NCBI GenBank assembly: GCA_937146765.1
Contig: CAKZRP010000080.1
Span: 62,001 to 126,000, forward strand
Reading direction: 5' to 3'
Source: an uncultured Paracoccaceae bacterium
GTDB taxonomy: Bacteria > Pseudomonadota > Alphaproteobacteria > Rhodobacterales > Rhodobacteraceae
Length of the DNA stretch: 64,000 nt
The notes under the pieces are model-generated. The model was not told where the DNA came from. It saw nothing but the letters and a program-made list of their open reading frames with translations, and did no database searches. Shown in pieces: positions 53,201 to 60,186 of this stretch (the stretch's first letter is position 1; the number at the start of each line of letters is the position of its first letter). A program made the translations under genes and the position numbers.

Positions 53201-53691
53201 AGCAGCGACCATTCGGACTGGTGCAGGACGGTAGAGCTTTCGCCGGTGTGGTCGTCGCCCATCGCGACCAAAACACCGCCGTGTTTGGAGGAGCCCGCCA
53301 TATTCGCGTGCCGCAGCGCATCGCCCGAGCGGTCAACACCCGGTCCTTTGCCGTACCATAGGCCAAAGACGCCGTCGTATTTGCCCTCGTTGCGGATTTC
53401 GGCCTGCTGTGCTCCCCAGAGCGCGGTAACGGCCAGGTCCTCGTTCAGGCCGAACTGAAAGGTGACGTCAGAGGCCTTGAGCTGCTTTTCTGCCCGTTTC
53501 ATTTGTATGTCGACTGCGCCCAGCGGGGATCCCCGATAGCCTGTAACCAGACCGGCGGTGTTCAACCCCTGCGCGACGTCGCGCGCCTTCTGCATCAGCA
53601 TCAGACGCACCAGCGCCTGAGTCCCGTTCAGAAGAATGGGCGACTTTTCAAGGTCATAACGATCATTGAGCGAGATCTTTTGCGTGCTCAT
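50272..53691 (-). CDS. Indolepyruvate ferredoxin oxidoreductase (fused alpha and beta subunits)
   Basis: A 1139-residue TPP-dependent 2-oxoacid:ferredoxin oxidoreductase that oxidises aryl-pyruvates from aromatic amino acids to acyl-CoA. The order is pyrimidine-binding domain (TGYRGSPLGAVD), TPP-binding domain (FCSGCPHNSS, GEGANWIGEAPF, NLGDGTYNHSG), iron-sulfur segment CEGCGDCGVQSNC, then the gamma-type domain (GVGGTGVVTIG). AGGAGG lies 6 bases before the ATG at 53691. It is divergent from a LysR regulator. Confidence 0.94.
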   Translation of the reverse strand: MSTQKISLNDRYDLEKSPILLNGTQALVRLMLMQKARDVAQGLNTAGLVTGYRGSPLGAVDIQMKRAEKQLKASDVTFQFGLNEDLAVTALWGAQQAEIRNEGKYDGVFGLWYGKGPGVDRSGDALRHANMAGSSKHGGVLVAMGDDHTGESSTVLHQSEWSLLDCYLPIVSPAGVQEILDYGIYGYALSRFSGLWVGLKTMKDTIEVTSVVDGDPNRMQLVLPKFDMPEDGLNIRLDDDRFRQEDRIIDYKRFAAEAFSHANKMDKRVWGKPGAKIGFVAAGKNWLDLVHALSLLNIDENMADRLGITTYKVGQTWPMDMKGFHDWADDLDLIVVVEEKRKLIEIQIKEAIFDDRQGRRVYGWYKGGAGGIHREELFPTKYALDPIMIAEKLGNILIEEGRDAEAIKAGLAALDDARRADNAEEIASRLPYFCSGCPHNSSTKLPEGARAYAGIGCHFMVQWMDRETVGFTHMGGEGANWIGEAPFSNRKHVFQNLGDGTYNHSGVMAIRAALAAGTNITYKILFNDAVAMTGGQQAEGGLTAQQIAHELVAMGVKTIAVVYDEKEDVDAKLFPTGMRMHERAELMKVQREFEDVEGVSAIIYIQTCAAEKRRRRKKGQFPDPDQRVFINTDVCEGCGDCGVQSNCVSIVPKETELGRKRAIDQSSCNKDFSCVNGFCPSFLSIEGAKVKKNATASLDLPELPEPQLPEIHGTHNVVITGVGGTGVVTIGAVLAQAAQIDGKGAGMMEMAGLAQKGGAVHIHCRLANKPEDISAIRVATGECHALIGGDLVVSAGAKTLGLTSTGRTGAVVNSHEIVTGAFTRDADFSIPNDRLQVALQARLRERLDLFDASELARVSMGDSIFSNMMVFGAAWQRGLIPVSYEAIKQAIELNGAAVEKNLRAFDIGRWAVLFPEEVAQVLKPTVVALPKSLEEKIAFRRNHLVEYQNARLAKRFDQMLDGISDPRLKEAVAKGYHKLLAYKDEYEVARLLLSSREKAEAEFDGDLKISFNLAPPILGGKDANGRPKKRKFGPGTERLFRLLAKLKGLRGTPLDIFGYTAERKMERALIKQYESDMGDWLGKSDSVDLDALIALAELPLKIRGFGPVKLKSEQEAAKRREELLIALKQGKTPVKAAAE

Positions 53692-53737
53692 CCGGGCCTC
53701 CTCAACCACGACTTGCTTGCATTTTGGATCCAATAAT

Positions 53738-53756
53738 AGGTCATAAGTGCTGACCT
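53738..53756. promoter_or_regulatory. LysR-type operator between the IOR gene and lysR
   Basis: AGGTCATAAGTGCTGACCT is a perfect inverted repeat with 6-bp arms and a 7-bp centre. It contains the T-N11-A pattern of LysR recognition sites (53741-53753). It lies 47 bp before the IOR start and about 100 bp before the regulator start, so it could serve autoregulation and target control. Confidence 0.6.
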
Positions 53757-53858
53757 GTATAGTCGCTTTCTTAAAGTTTACATGTCAGCAACCGGTAAGG
53801 TTTGAAGTTTAGCCATGACTTCATGTAGTTTGGGCGCGAGTAGCAGAAAGAGAAAACA

Positions 53859-54764
53859 ATGGATTGGGACAAGCTCAGGATTTTTCACGCAGTGGCGGAT
53901 GCAGGCAGCCTCACCCATGCGGGCGACAAGCTGAATCTGTCTCAATCGGCAGTCTCGCGCCAGATTCGCGGGCTGGAGGAAAGCCTGAACGCCACCCTGT
54001 TCCACCGCCATGCCCGCGGGCTGATCCTGACCGAACAGGGAGAACTGCTGTTTGACGCCACGAAAACGATGGCGAAGCGTCTGGAAACCGCCTCTGCCCG
54101 GATCCGCGACAGCGAAGAAGGGGTCTATGGCGAGTTGCGGGTGACCACCACCACCGGTTTCGGCACCCTCTGGCTGGCCCCGCGCCTCACCAAGCTTTAT
54201 GAACAATACCCGAACCTCAAGATCGACCTGATGCTCGAGGAACGGGTGCTCGACCTGCCCATGCGCGAGGCCGATGTGGCCATCCGCATGAAGGAACCGA
54301 GCCAGGCGGACCTGATCCGCAAACGGCTGATGACGGTGCAGATGCGCCTCTACGCCTCGCGCGGCTACATCGACAAGAATGGCTGGCCCGAAACCATCGA
54401 GGAAATCAGCGAACACCGGCTGATCTGCCAGAGCCTGCGATCGGCCCAGGTCGGCTCCGCCGCCATCATGGTCCAGAAGCTGATGACCCATAACCCGCGC
54501 TCGCTTTTGACGGTGAACAACTACTTCGGCGTGTTGCAGGGCGTGCTGCAGGATCTCGGCATCGGAGTGCTGCCGGACTATGTGACCGAGGACTTCCCCG
54601 ACTTGGTGCAGGTTCTGCCCAATGAGGACACCAATGGCGTGCCTGTCTATCTCGCCTACCCGGAAGAGTTGCGCCATTCCCAGCGGGTTTCAGCCTTCCG
54701 GGACTTTGTTCAGAATGAAATCTTCACCCATCGCAAGAACATGAAAGAACTCGGAAAAATCTGA
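53859..54764 (+). CDS. LysR family transcriptional regulator
   Basis: A 301-residue regulator with an N-terminal winged helix (HAVADAGSLTHAGDKLNLSQSAVSRQIRGLEESLNATLFHR) and a two-lobed periplasmic-binding-type effector domain from about residue 90. The divergent IOR gene and the palindromic T-N11-A site between them make IOR the likely target. The effector is unknown. Confidence 0.93.
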   Translation: MDWDKLRIFHAVADAGSLTHAGDKLNLSQSAVSRQIRGLEESLNATLFHRHARGLILTEQGELLFDATKTMAKRLETASARIRDSEEGVYGELRVTTTTGFGTLWLAPRLTKLYEQYPNLKIDLMLEERVLDLPMREADVAIRMKEPSQADLIRKRLMTVQMRLYASRGYIDKNGWPETIEEISEHRLICQSLRSAQVGSAAIMVQKLMTHNPRSLLTVNNYFGVLQGVLQDLGIGVLPDYVTEDFPDLVQVLPNEDTNGVPVYLAYPEELRHSQRVSAFRDFVQNEIFTHRKNMKELGKI

Positions 54765-54847
54765 GGCATGCCCAGATTTTGCGCGCAGTGCCGCAAAGCT
54801 ATGCACAGAATGCATGGCAGGCTTGAGTTAACTTGTGTCCCAAAACA

Positions 54848-54877
54848 CTTGCGGCAGCGCAGCAAGCACCCTACATG
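54848..54877 (+). promoter_or_regulatory. Candidate RpoH-like promoter for a small RNA
   Basis: CTTGCGG (54848-54854) and CTACATG (54871-54877) place TTGCGG and TACATG 17 bp apart, resembling alphaproteobacterial heat-shock sigma sites with a CTTG -35 element. Transcription would start near 54884. Confidence 0.35.
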
Positions 54878-54883
54878 AGCCTC

Positions 54884-54960
54884 ATGAAGACCGCGGCACT
54901 CGCCGCACTTCATACCTCCCTGTTGGACTTCGGCCGAGCTTAGTGCTCGGCCTTTTTTTT
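54884..54960 (+). ncRNA. Candidate small RNA with exposed CCUCCC and strong terminator
   Basis: The predicted RNA is about 77 nt. It has a GCGGC/GCCGC hairpin (54893-54906), an apparently single-stranded stretch with CCUCCC (54915-54920), and a terminator hairpin GGCCGAGC/GCTCGGCC (54932-54952) with eight Ts. CCUCCC can pair with ribosome binding sites, as in CcsR-type RNAs of Rhodobacter. LysR ends 120 bases upstream and purL starts 330 bases downstream. The exact ends and function are inferred; it could instead be only a lysR 3' end. Confidence 0.42.
54932..54960 (+). terminator. Strong rho-independent terminator
   Basis: Perfect 8-bp stem GGCCGAGC/GCTCGGCC with a 5-nt loop and eight consecutive Ts. 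It ends the candidate small RNA and any lysR read-through. Confidence 0.93.
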
Positions 54961-55291
54961 GGGCCCGATTGATCTCGGGCGATCTGGGCGTCTTTGGTCT
55001 GGCCTGGTGTCTTTGACGTCCGGTGCTGGTGTCCAGAGGACTGCCATGCCTGTCTGGCAGGGTTTCTATGTGCGCTTGACCATCCGGAGCGCCAGCGCCT
55101 TTTGCCTTGCGGTGGCCTTGCCGGACCAAAATCTGCAGACGCGCCGGATTGAAAGGCAGGGCCACGTCCGACTGCTGAAATCTTGGGCGATCAGCAAAGC
55201 GCGGAACCAGCTTCATCCCCTCTTTCCCCTGCGCCGCCCTTGCTCTAAAAGGCCGGGCAACATGAAGCCACCCGGGGGGCCATCTAGCGCC
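54961..55291. other. Leader region upstream of purL
   Basis: About 330 bases without a convincing gene. A small hairpin CTGCCA/TGGCAG lies at 55041-55060. The purL frame is open throughout, but family N-termini begin at 55292. I saw no recognisable riboswitch; the purL promoter is presumably here. Confidence 0.4.
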
Positions 55292-57457
55292 ATGCAGGAA
55301 CCAGCCATTACGCCTGAAGTGATCGAGAACCACGGTCTGAAGCCCGATGAATACGAGCTGATCCTGGAGATCATTGGCCGCGAGCCGACCTTCACCGAGC
55401 TCGGCATTTTCTCAGCCATGTGGAACGAGCACTGCTCGTACAAATCGTCGAAGAAATGGCTGCGCACCCTGCCGACCTCCGGCCCGCAGGTGATCTGTGG
55501 TCCGGGTGAGAATGCCGGCATCGTGGATATTGGCGATGGCGATGCAGTGGTCTTCAAGATGGAAAGCCACAACCACCCCTCCTACATCGAACCCTATCAA
55601 GGTGCCGCCACCGGTGTTGGCGGCATTTTGCGTGATGTGTTCACCATGGGTGCGCGCCCCATCGCCTCGATGAACGCGCTGTCCTTTGGCGAGCCTTCGC
55701 ACCACAAGACCCGACAGCTGGTCAATGGCGTGGTGGCTGGCGTTGGTGGATATGGCAACTGTTTTGGTGTGCCTTGCGTGGGCGGTGAAGTGCGCTTCCA
55801 CCCGGCCTATAACGGCAACTGCCTTGTGAACGCCTTTGCCGCCGGCCTCGTGAAGACCGATATGATCTTCTACTCCGCCGCTTCTGGCGTGGGGATGCCG
55901 GTGGTCTACCTCGGCGCCAAGACCGGGCGTGACGGGGTTGGCGGCGCGACCATGGCCTCGGCCGAGTTCGACGACACCATCGAGGAAAAACGCCCCACCG
56001 TTCAGGTCGGCGACCCCTTCACCGAAAAGCGCCTGATGGAAGCCACGCTGGAGCTGATGCAGACCGGCGCGGTGATCTCCATTCAGGACATGGGCGCGGC
56101 AGGCCTCACCTGCTCTGCGGTGGAAATGGGCGACAAGGGTGGCCTTGGCGTGCGTCTCGACCTTGAAAAGGTGCCGCAGCGCGAAACGGGCATGACCGCC
56201 TATGAGATGATGTTGTCGGAATCCCAGGAACGGATGCTGATGGTGCTGAAGCCCGAGCTTGAGGCCGAAGCCAAGGCCGTCTTTGTGAAATGGGACCTCG
56301 ATTTTGCCATCGTGGGCGAGACCATTGCCGAAGACCGCTTCCTCATCATGCACAACGGCGAAGTCAAAGCCGATCTGCCGCTGTCGAAACTCTCCTCCTC
56401 GGCGCCGGAATATGACCGTCCTTGGGTTGAGACTCCGAAGCCCGCGCCGCTCGCCGCCGAAGACGTGCCCTCCATCGACCCGATCGATGGGCTCAAGGCG
56501 CTGATCTCCAGCCCGAACTACGCGGGCAAACAGTGGGTCTATGAGCAATACGACACCACCGTGATGGGCGACACCGCGCGCCGTCCCGGCCTAGGCGGCG
56601 GCATGGTCCGCGTGCATGGCACCGACAAGAAACTGGCCTTCACCTCTGACGTGACCCCGCGCTACGTCAAGGCGAACCCGGTTGAGGGCGGCAAGCAGGC
56701 GGTGGCCGAGGCCTATCGCAACCTCGTCTCCGTTGGCGCCAAGCCGTTGGCGACCACCGACAACCTCAACTTCGGCAACCCGGAAAAGCCCGAGATCATG
56801 GGCCAGTTCGTCGGCGCGCTGAAGGGCATCGGCGAGGCTGTGGCCGCGCTTGATATGCCGATCGTCTCCGGCAACGTCTCGCTTTATAACGAGACCGATG
56901 GCAAGGCGATCCTGCCGACCCCGACCATTGGTGCCGTGGGTCTGGTGGCTGCGGATGAGGAACCGATCCTGGGCGAGGCACGCGACGGTCATGTACTGTT
57001 GCTGGTTGGCGAAACCACCGGTCACCTCGGCCAATCCGCGCTGCTGGCGGAAGTGTTCAACCGCGAAGAGGGCGACGCCCCTGCGGTGGATCTGGCGGCA
57101 GAAAAGCGCAATGGCGACTTCATCCTCGCCAACCGCGCGCTGATCCGCGCCTGCACCGACCTTGGCGACGGTGGCCTTGCGCTGGCGGCCTTTGAGATGG
57201 CGGAAACCGCCGGCGTTGGCGTGACCCTTGATGTCTCCGACACCCCGACCCTGTTCGGCGAGGATCAGGCGCGTTACCTCATCGCCTGCAACTTCGATCA
57301 GGCCGAGGCGCTGATGAGTGCCGCCGGTCAGGCGGGCGTGCCGCTGGTTACGGTTGGCAAATTCACGGGCGACAGCGTGAAAATCGGCGGCTCTGATGCC
57401 TCCCTTGCAGAGCTGAGCGCGACTTTCCGCTCGAGCTTTGCCGCGGCGGTTGCCTGA
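55292..57457 (+). CDS. purL: Phosphoribosylformylglycinamidine synthase subunit PurL (small form)
   Basis: A 721-residue ATP-dependent enzyme of purine synthesis working with PurQ and PurS. The motifs include MWNEHCSYKSSKKWLRTLPT, MESHNHPSYIEPYQGAATGVGG and DNLNFGNPEKPEIMGQF, typical of the three-subunit type. The length fits small PurL proteins rather than the 1300-residue fused form. The ribosome binding site is poor. An ATG at 55262 is an alternative start. Confidence 0.96.
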   Translation: MQEPAITPEVIENHGLKPDEYELILEIIGREPTFTELGIFSAMWNEHCSYKSSKKWLRTLPTSGPQVICGPGENAGIVDIGDGDAVVFKMESHNHPSYIEPYQGAATGVGGILRDVFTMGARPIASMNALSFGEPSHHKTRQLVNGVVAGVGGYGNCFGVPCVGGEVRFHPAYNGNCLVNAFAAGLVKTDMIFYSAASGVGMPVVYLGAKTGRDGVGGATMASAEFDDTIEEKRPTVQVGDPFTEKRLMEATLELMQTGAVISIQDMGAAGLTCSAVEMGDKGGLGVRLDLEKVPQRETGMTAYEMMLSESQERMLMVLKPELEAEAKAVFVKWDLDFAIVGETIAEDRFLIMHNGEVKADLPLSKLSSSAPEYDRPWVETPKPAPLAAEDVPSIDPIDGLKALISSPNYAGKQWVYEQYDTTVMGDTARRPGLGGGMVRVHGTDKKLAFTSDVTPRYVKANPVEGGKQAVAEAYRNLVSVGAKPLATTDNLNFGNPEKPEIMGQFVGALKGIGEAVAALDMPIVSGNVSLYNETDGKAILPTPTIGAVGLVAADEEPILGEARDGHVLLLVGETTGHLGQSALLAEVFNREEGDAPAVDLAAEKRNGDFILANRALIRACTDLGDGGLALAAFEMAETAGVGVTLDVSDTPTLFGEDQARYLIACNFDQAEALMSAAGQAGVPLVTVGKFTGDSVKIGGSDASLAELSATFRSSFAAAVA

Positions 57458-57466
57458 GACAGGATC

Positions 57467-57542
57467 GGCGGGCTTTTTCGTGCCCGCCGCCTGAGTTCCC
57501 TGACGGGCCCGGCCGCCGCGATCTGATGCGCTGCCGGGCCCG
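57467..57542. repeat. Two GC-rich inverted repeats downstream of purL
   Basis: GGCGGGC/GCCCGCC (57467-57488, loop TTTTTCGT) is followed by a 10-bp repeat CGGGCCCGGC/GCCGGGCCCG (57504-57513 and 57533-57542) with a 19-nt loop. Neither has a proper U tract. They may act together as a transcript end or stabiliser for purL. Confidence 0.5.
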
Positions 57543-57670
57543 CTTGGCATTGGTGGGCTTGGTTTGGCCTGCGACATCAACAGACCTTACAATCACGGTA
57601 GAGTTGCTTGCGTCCAGCGCGGCGCGGCCCTACATTTTGGCAAAAGACCACCCAAAGCAAGGATAGCCCC

Positions 57671-57907
57671 ATGCCCATGCAGGCCCACGAAATCGAAGCC
57701 CTTCTGCGCGAAAGCTTCCCCAATGCCGAGATCCAGGTGGGCGGCACCGACGGGGTGCATATGTCCGCCATGGTGGTGGACGAAAGCTTTCGGGGCCTCA
57801 ACCGTGTGCAGCAGCAGCGCGCCGTCTACGCTGCCCTGAAGGGCCGCATGGATGGCCCCTCCGGCGAGTTGCACGCGCTTGCCCTGACCACAAAAGCGCC
57901 AGAGTGA
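57671..57907 (+). CDS. BolA family protein
   Basis: A 78-residue BolA-fold protein, of the YrbA/IbaG-like short type. H30 (GVHMS) and H68 (ELHAL) are candidate iron-sulfur or metal ligands, and VQQQRAVYAAL is the family helix. BolA proteins form [2Fe-2S]-bridged pairs with monothiol glutaredoxins, and a CGFS glutaredoxin is encoded just downstream. AAGGA lies 7 bases before the ATG at 57671. Confidence 0.92.
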   Translation: MPMQAHEIEALLRESFPNAEIQVGGTDGVHMSAMVVDESFRGLNRVQQQRAVYAALKGRMDGPSGELHALALTTKAPE

Positions 57908-58029
57908 GCGAAACGCTGACGGCCTTTGCAGCTCTTGCGCTTCTGGTCGTCCTGGTGCTGGTTCACCTCTGGCCCTACATCGAAACCGATCTCGACCGGC
58001 GGCAACGCCAAAAGGAACTGGACAAATGA
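57904..58029 (+). CDS. Small single-pass membrane protein between bolA and grxD
   Basis: A 41-residue frame starting with GTG. It overlaps the bolA stop by 4 nt (GTGA) and the grxD start by 4 nt (ATGA). Residues 5-25 form a hydrophobic helix (TLTAFAALALLVVLVLVHLW region). The rest is a charged tail (ETDLDRRQRQKELDK), likely cytoplasmic. Double coupling and the membrane-helix-plus-charged-tail pattern argue that it is translated. I do not recognise a family. A role as membrane tether or partner for the BolA-glutaredoxin pair is speculation. Confidence 0.7.
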   Translation: MSETLTAFAALALLVVLVLVHLWPYIETDLDRRQRQKELDK

Positions 58030-58388
58030 CCGACGTAAAAACCCGAATTGATGAAACCGTCAAAGCCAACGACGTGGTGCTCTTCATGAAAGGCACCAAG
58101 GAAATGCCGCAGTGCGGGTTTTCCTCTCGCGTGGCCGGCGTGCTGAATTACATCGGCCTCGAATACACCGATGTGAACGTTCTGGCCGATGAGGAAATCC
58201 GTCAAGGCATCAAGGAATATTCCGACTGGCCGACCATTCCGCAGCTCTACGTCAAGGGCGAGTTTGTTGGTGGTTGCGACATCATCACCGAGATGACCCT
58301 CTCGGGCGAGTTGGACGGTCTGTTTGAGCAGAACGGCATCTCCTTCGACAAGGACGCCGCCAACAAGATCCGCGAAGCCAACGCCTGA
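58026..58388 (+). CDS. grxD: Monothiol glutaredoxin, Grx4/GrxD family (CGFS)
   Basis: A 120-residue thioredoxin-fold protein with the C30-G-F-S active site in MPQCGFSSR. WPTIPQLYVKGEFVGGCDI supplies the cis-Pro and glutathione-binding residues. CGFS glutaredoxins carry and transfer [2Fe-2S] clusters, often bound to BolA. It is the last gene of the bolA operon and is followed by a terminator. Confidence 0.96.
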   Translation: MTDVKTRIDETVKANDVVLFMKGTKEMPQCGFSSRVAGVLNYIGLEYTDVNVLADEEIRQGIKEYSDWPTIPQLYVKGEFVGGCDIITEMTLSGELDGLFEQNGISFDKDAANKIREANA

Positions 58389-58411
58389 TCTTTCGGCCCC
58401 GACCACAAGAC

Positions 58412-58446
58412 AGCCCGCCAACTCCTTGGAGTGGCGGGCTTTTTCA
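58412..58446 (+). terminator. Rho-independent terminator after grxD
   Basis: Stem AGCCCGCCA/TGGCGGGCT, extended inward by ACTCC/GGAGT with a bulge, followed by a T run (TTTTTC). Confidence 0.88.
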
Positions 58447-58462
58447 TGTTCAGATCATGCCA

Positions 58463-58945
58463 TCAGGCATTTTCCGAGAGTTCCACCGCCTCGTCAGGCG
58501 CCGCTTCCTCGGGGGTCTCTTCCTCGGCGTCCGGAGCGGCCTTCGCCTCGATCTCCTGCGCCAGCGCCTCGGCCCGGGCCGCAAGCTCGGCAAGGGTTTC
58601 GGCCACCTGCGGCGGCACCACCGGCACCTCGATCTGCTCAGGCTCGGGCGGTGGCGCATTGCGCAGCTCTTCGATCTCGGCCTCCTTCTGGGCCACCAGC
58701 GCCTCGCGCTCGGCCAGCTTGGCCTCGACCTCCTTGATCCGGTCCTCCACCGCGGCGGTCTTGTCCGCCAGCATGAGGCCCGCCATCAGCAACATCCGCG
58801 CTTCGGGCATCCGGCCGATCTGATCCGAGAGCACCTGCGCCTCGTCATCGAGCATGCCCGCCGCCATCTGCAGGAAACTTTCCTCGCCCTCCTGGCAGGA
58901 GACCTGAAAGTCGCGTCCCCCGATGTGAATGGTCACTTCCGGCAT
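58463..58945 (-). CDS. zapA: Cell division protein ZapA with long C-terminal extension
   Basis: A 160-residue Z-ring-associated protein. The N-terminal ZapA domain (VTIHIGGRDFQVSCQEGEE) is followed by a coiled coil (about residues 60-95) and an Ala/Glu/Pro-rich tail. ZapA tetramers crosslink FtsZ filaments. Its ATG shares one base with the stop of the upstream coiled-coil gene (TGATG), indicating a tightly coupled pair. Confidence 0.88.
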   Translation of the reverse strand: MPEVTIHIGGRDFQVSCQEGEESFLQMAAGMLDDEAQVLSDQIGRMPEARMLLMAGLMLADKTAAVEDRIKEVEAKLAEREALVAQKEAEIEELRNAPPPEPEQIEVPVVPPQVAETLAELAARAEALAQEIEAKAAPDAEEETPEEAAPDEAVELSENA

Positions 58946-59847
58946 CAGACTTCCTCTCCTTCCGGCAGATTGGGCGCAGTGGCCAAGAGCGGCTCCAGCC
59001 GCGCCAGAACCGCGTTGACTTCCGCCTGATCGGTGGCGCGGGCGGCGCGCAGCCCCTGCACTTCCGCCTCGAGCCCGGAGTTGATCAATGCGGGATCGCC
59101 AACCCCTTCGGCATTGGCGGCACGCAGGGCCGCATTGGACTCGCGCAGCCGGTCGTTGCTGGCGCGCAGGCTCTGCAATTCGCTGTCGAGTTCGGAGAGC
59201 CGCTGGTCCAGTTCGGCGCTGACGCCTTCGTCCACCTCCGCTGCGCTGCCTTCGGCTTCCAGCGCCAAGAGCTGCGCCTTCAGTTCCTCGACCTCGATCC
59301 GGGCGGATTCCAGCTCCGCTTCCAGCGCGGCGCTTTCCACCGCTGCCGGGACATCGGTGCTGGCGCCGAGCACGGCCTCGTCCAGCTCCGCCTTCAACTG
59401 TTCGTTCTGCGCCTTCATCTCGGCCAGATCGTCCTCAAGCTGTTCGTGATCGGCTGCGGCCTGGTTGCGTGCGGCTTCCAGATCCTGCTTCAGCCGGGCC
59501 ACTTCGCTCTTCAGCGCATCTGTGGCGACGGAATTGCCGACCTCGTTGCGCAGAAGTTCCAGCTCCTGCTGCATGGCGATCAGGTCCTGCGCGCCATCGA
59601 CGGCGGCGACCTTCTTCTCCATGTCCTCGAGACGGCCATGCAGGAGCTTCAGACGTTCCTTCAGCTGGGCATTGGCCATCCGCTCGTCTTCGAGATCGGC
59701 CAGCAGCTCCGCATGTTTCTGCATGTCCAGGTCTTCGAGCGAGGGCACCGGCCGGTTCGCGTGTTTCTCCTCGAGCGCGGTCACCCCGCTGCCGATGCGA
59801 TCCAGCGCAGCCTGAATGCGGCCCTGCAATTCGTCTAACTGCTCCAT
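58945..59847 (-). CDS. Coiled-coil protein, ZauP-like partner of ZapA
   Basis: A 300-residue protein that is almost wholly predicted coiled coil, rich in Glu, Leu and Ala, with no membrane segment. Its position directly upstream of and overlapping zapA matches ZauP of Caulobacter, a coiled-coil partner that works with ZapA to focus the Z-ring. The ATG at 59847 has GAGGA 5 bases upstream. Assignment rests on gene order and architecture, not on recognised motifs. Confidence 0.7.
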   Translation of the reverse strand: MEQLDELQGRIQAALDRIGSGVTALEEKHANRPVPSLEDLDMQKHAELLADLEDERMANAQLKERLKLLHGRLEDMEKKVAAVDGAQDLIAMQQELELLRNEVGNSVATDALKSEVARLKQDLEAARNQAAADHEQLEDDLAEMKAQNEQLKAELDEAVLGASTDVPAAVESAALEAELESARIEVEELKAQLLALEAEGSAAEVDEGVSAELDQRLSELDSELQSLRASNDRLRESNAALRAANAEGVGDPALINSGLEAEVQGLRAARATDQAEVNAVLARLEPLLATAPNLPEGEEV

Positions 59848-60186
59848 GCGTTCCTCTGCGTTCCTTCCGCTATCTGCCGCCGCGTCCCTGCCCGGTTGTC
59901 GCCGCCTCCTTGGACCGCCTTTGGTCCTTGCCGCCGGATACGTCCTGCGACGGGCCGGGGCTTGCGAAAAGCGGCCCAAGATGGGGCCGCCGGGACGAAT
60001 CAACTGCAAAGCGCTCAGTCGGGCTCAGCTTATCTCAAGAAGGGGTAAAACACCCCCCTTGTGCTTTCAACCACTTGCACGCGGTCCTTCGCGCAGATCC
60101 GCGCATAATGAGGCTTCAATGCTTGATCTTTGCCCCGAGGCTGTTATCCAGCCAAAAACCCTGAGAACCCAAAGAGGAACAATTCA
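59848..60186. other. Divergent promoter region between the zapA operon and tkt
   Basis: About 340 bases with no gene. A short hairpin GGGGT/ACCCC lies near 60040-60060 and a CATAAT-like -10 candidate near 60102-60107. Promoters for both directions must be here but cannot be fixed by eye. Confidence 0.4.

Noticed and set aside
54875..54943. 22-residue ORF inside the candidate small RNA
   Set aside because: Its ATG overlaps the proposed -10 element and its stop lies in the terminator loop. There is no ribosome binding site, so a leader peptide is unlikely.
54710..55333. 207-residue minus-strand ORF across the lysR end, small RNA and purL start
   Set aside because: It lies antisense to coding sequence at both ends and to a terminator, with Arg/Gly/His-rich composition typical of shadow frames.
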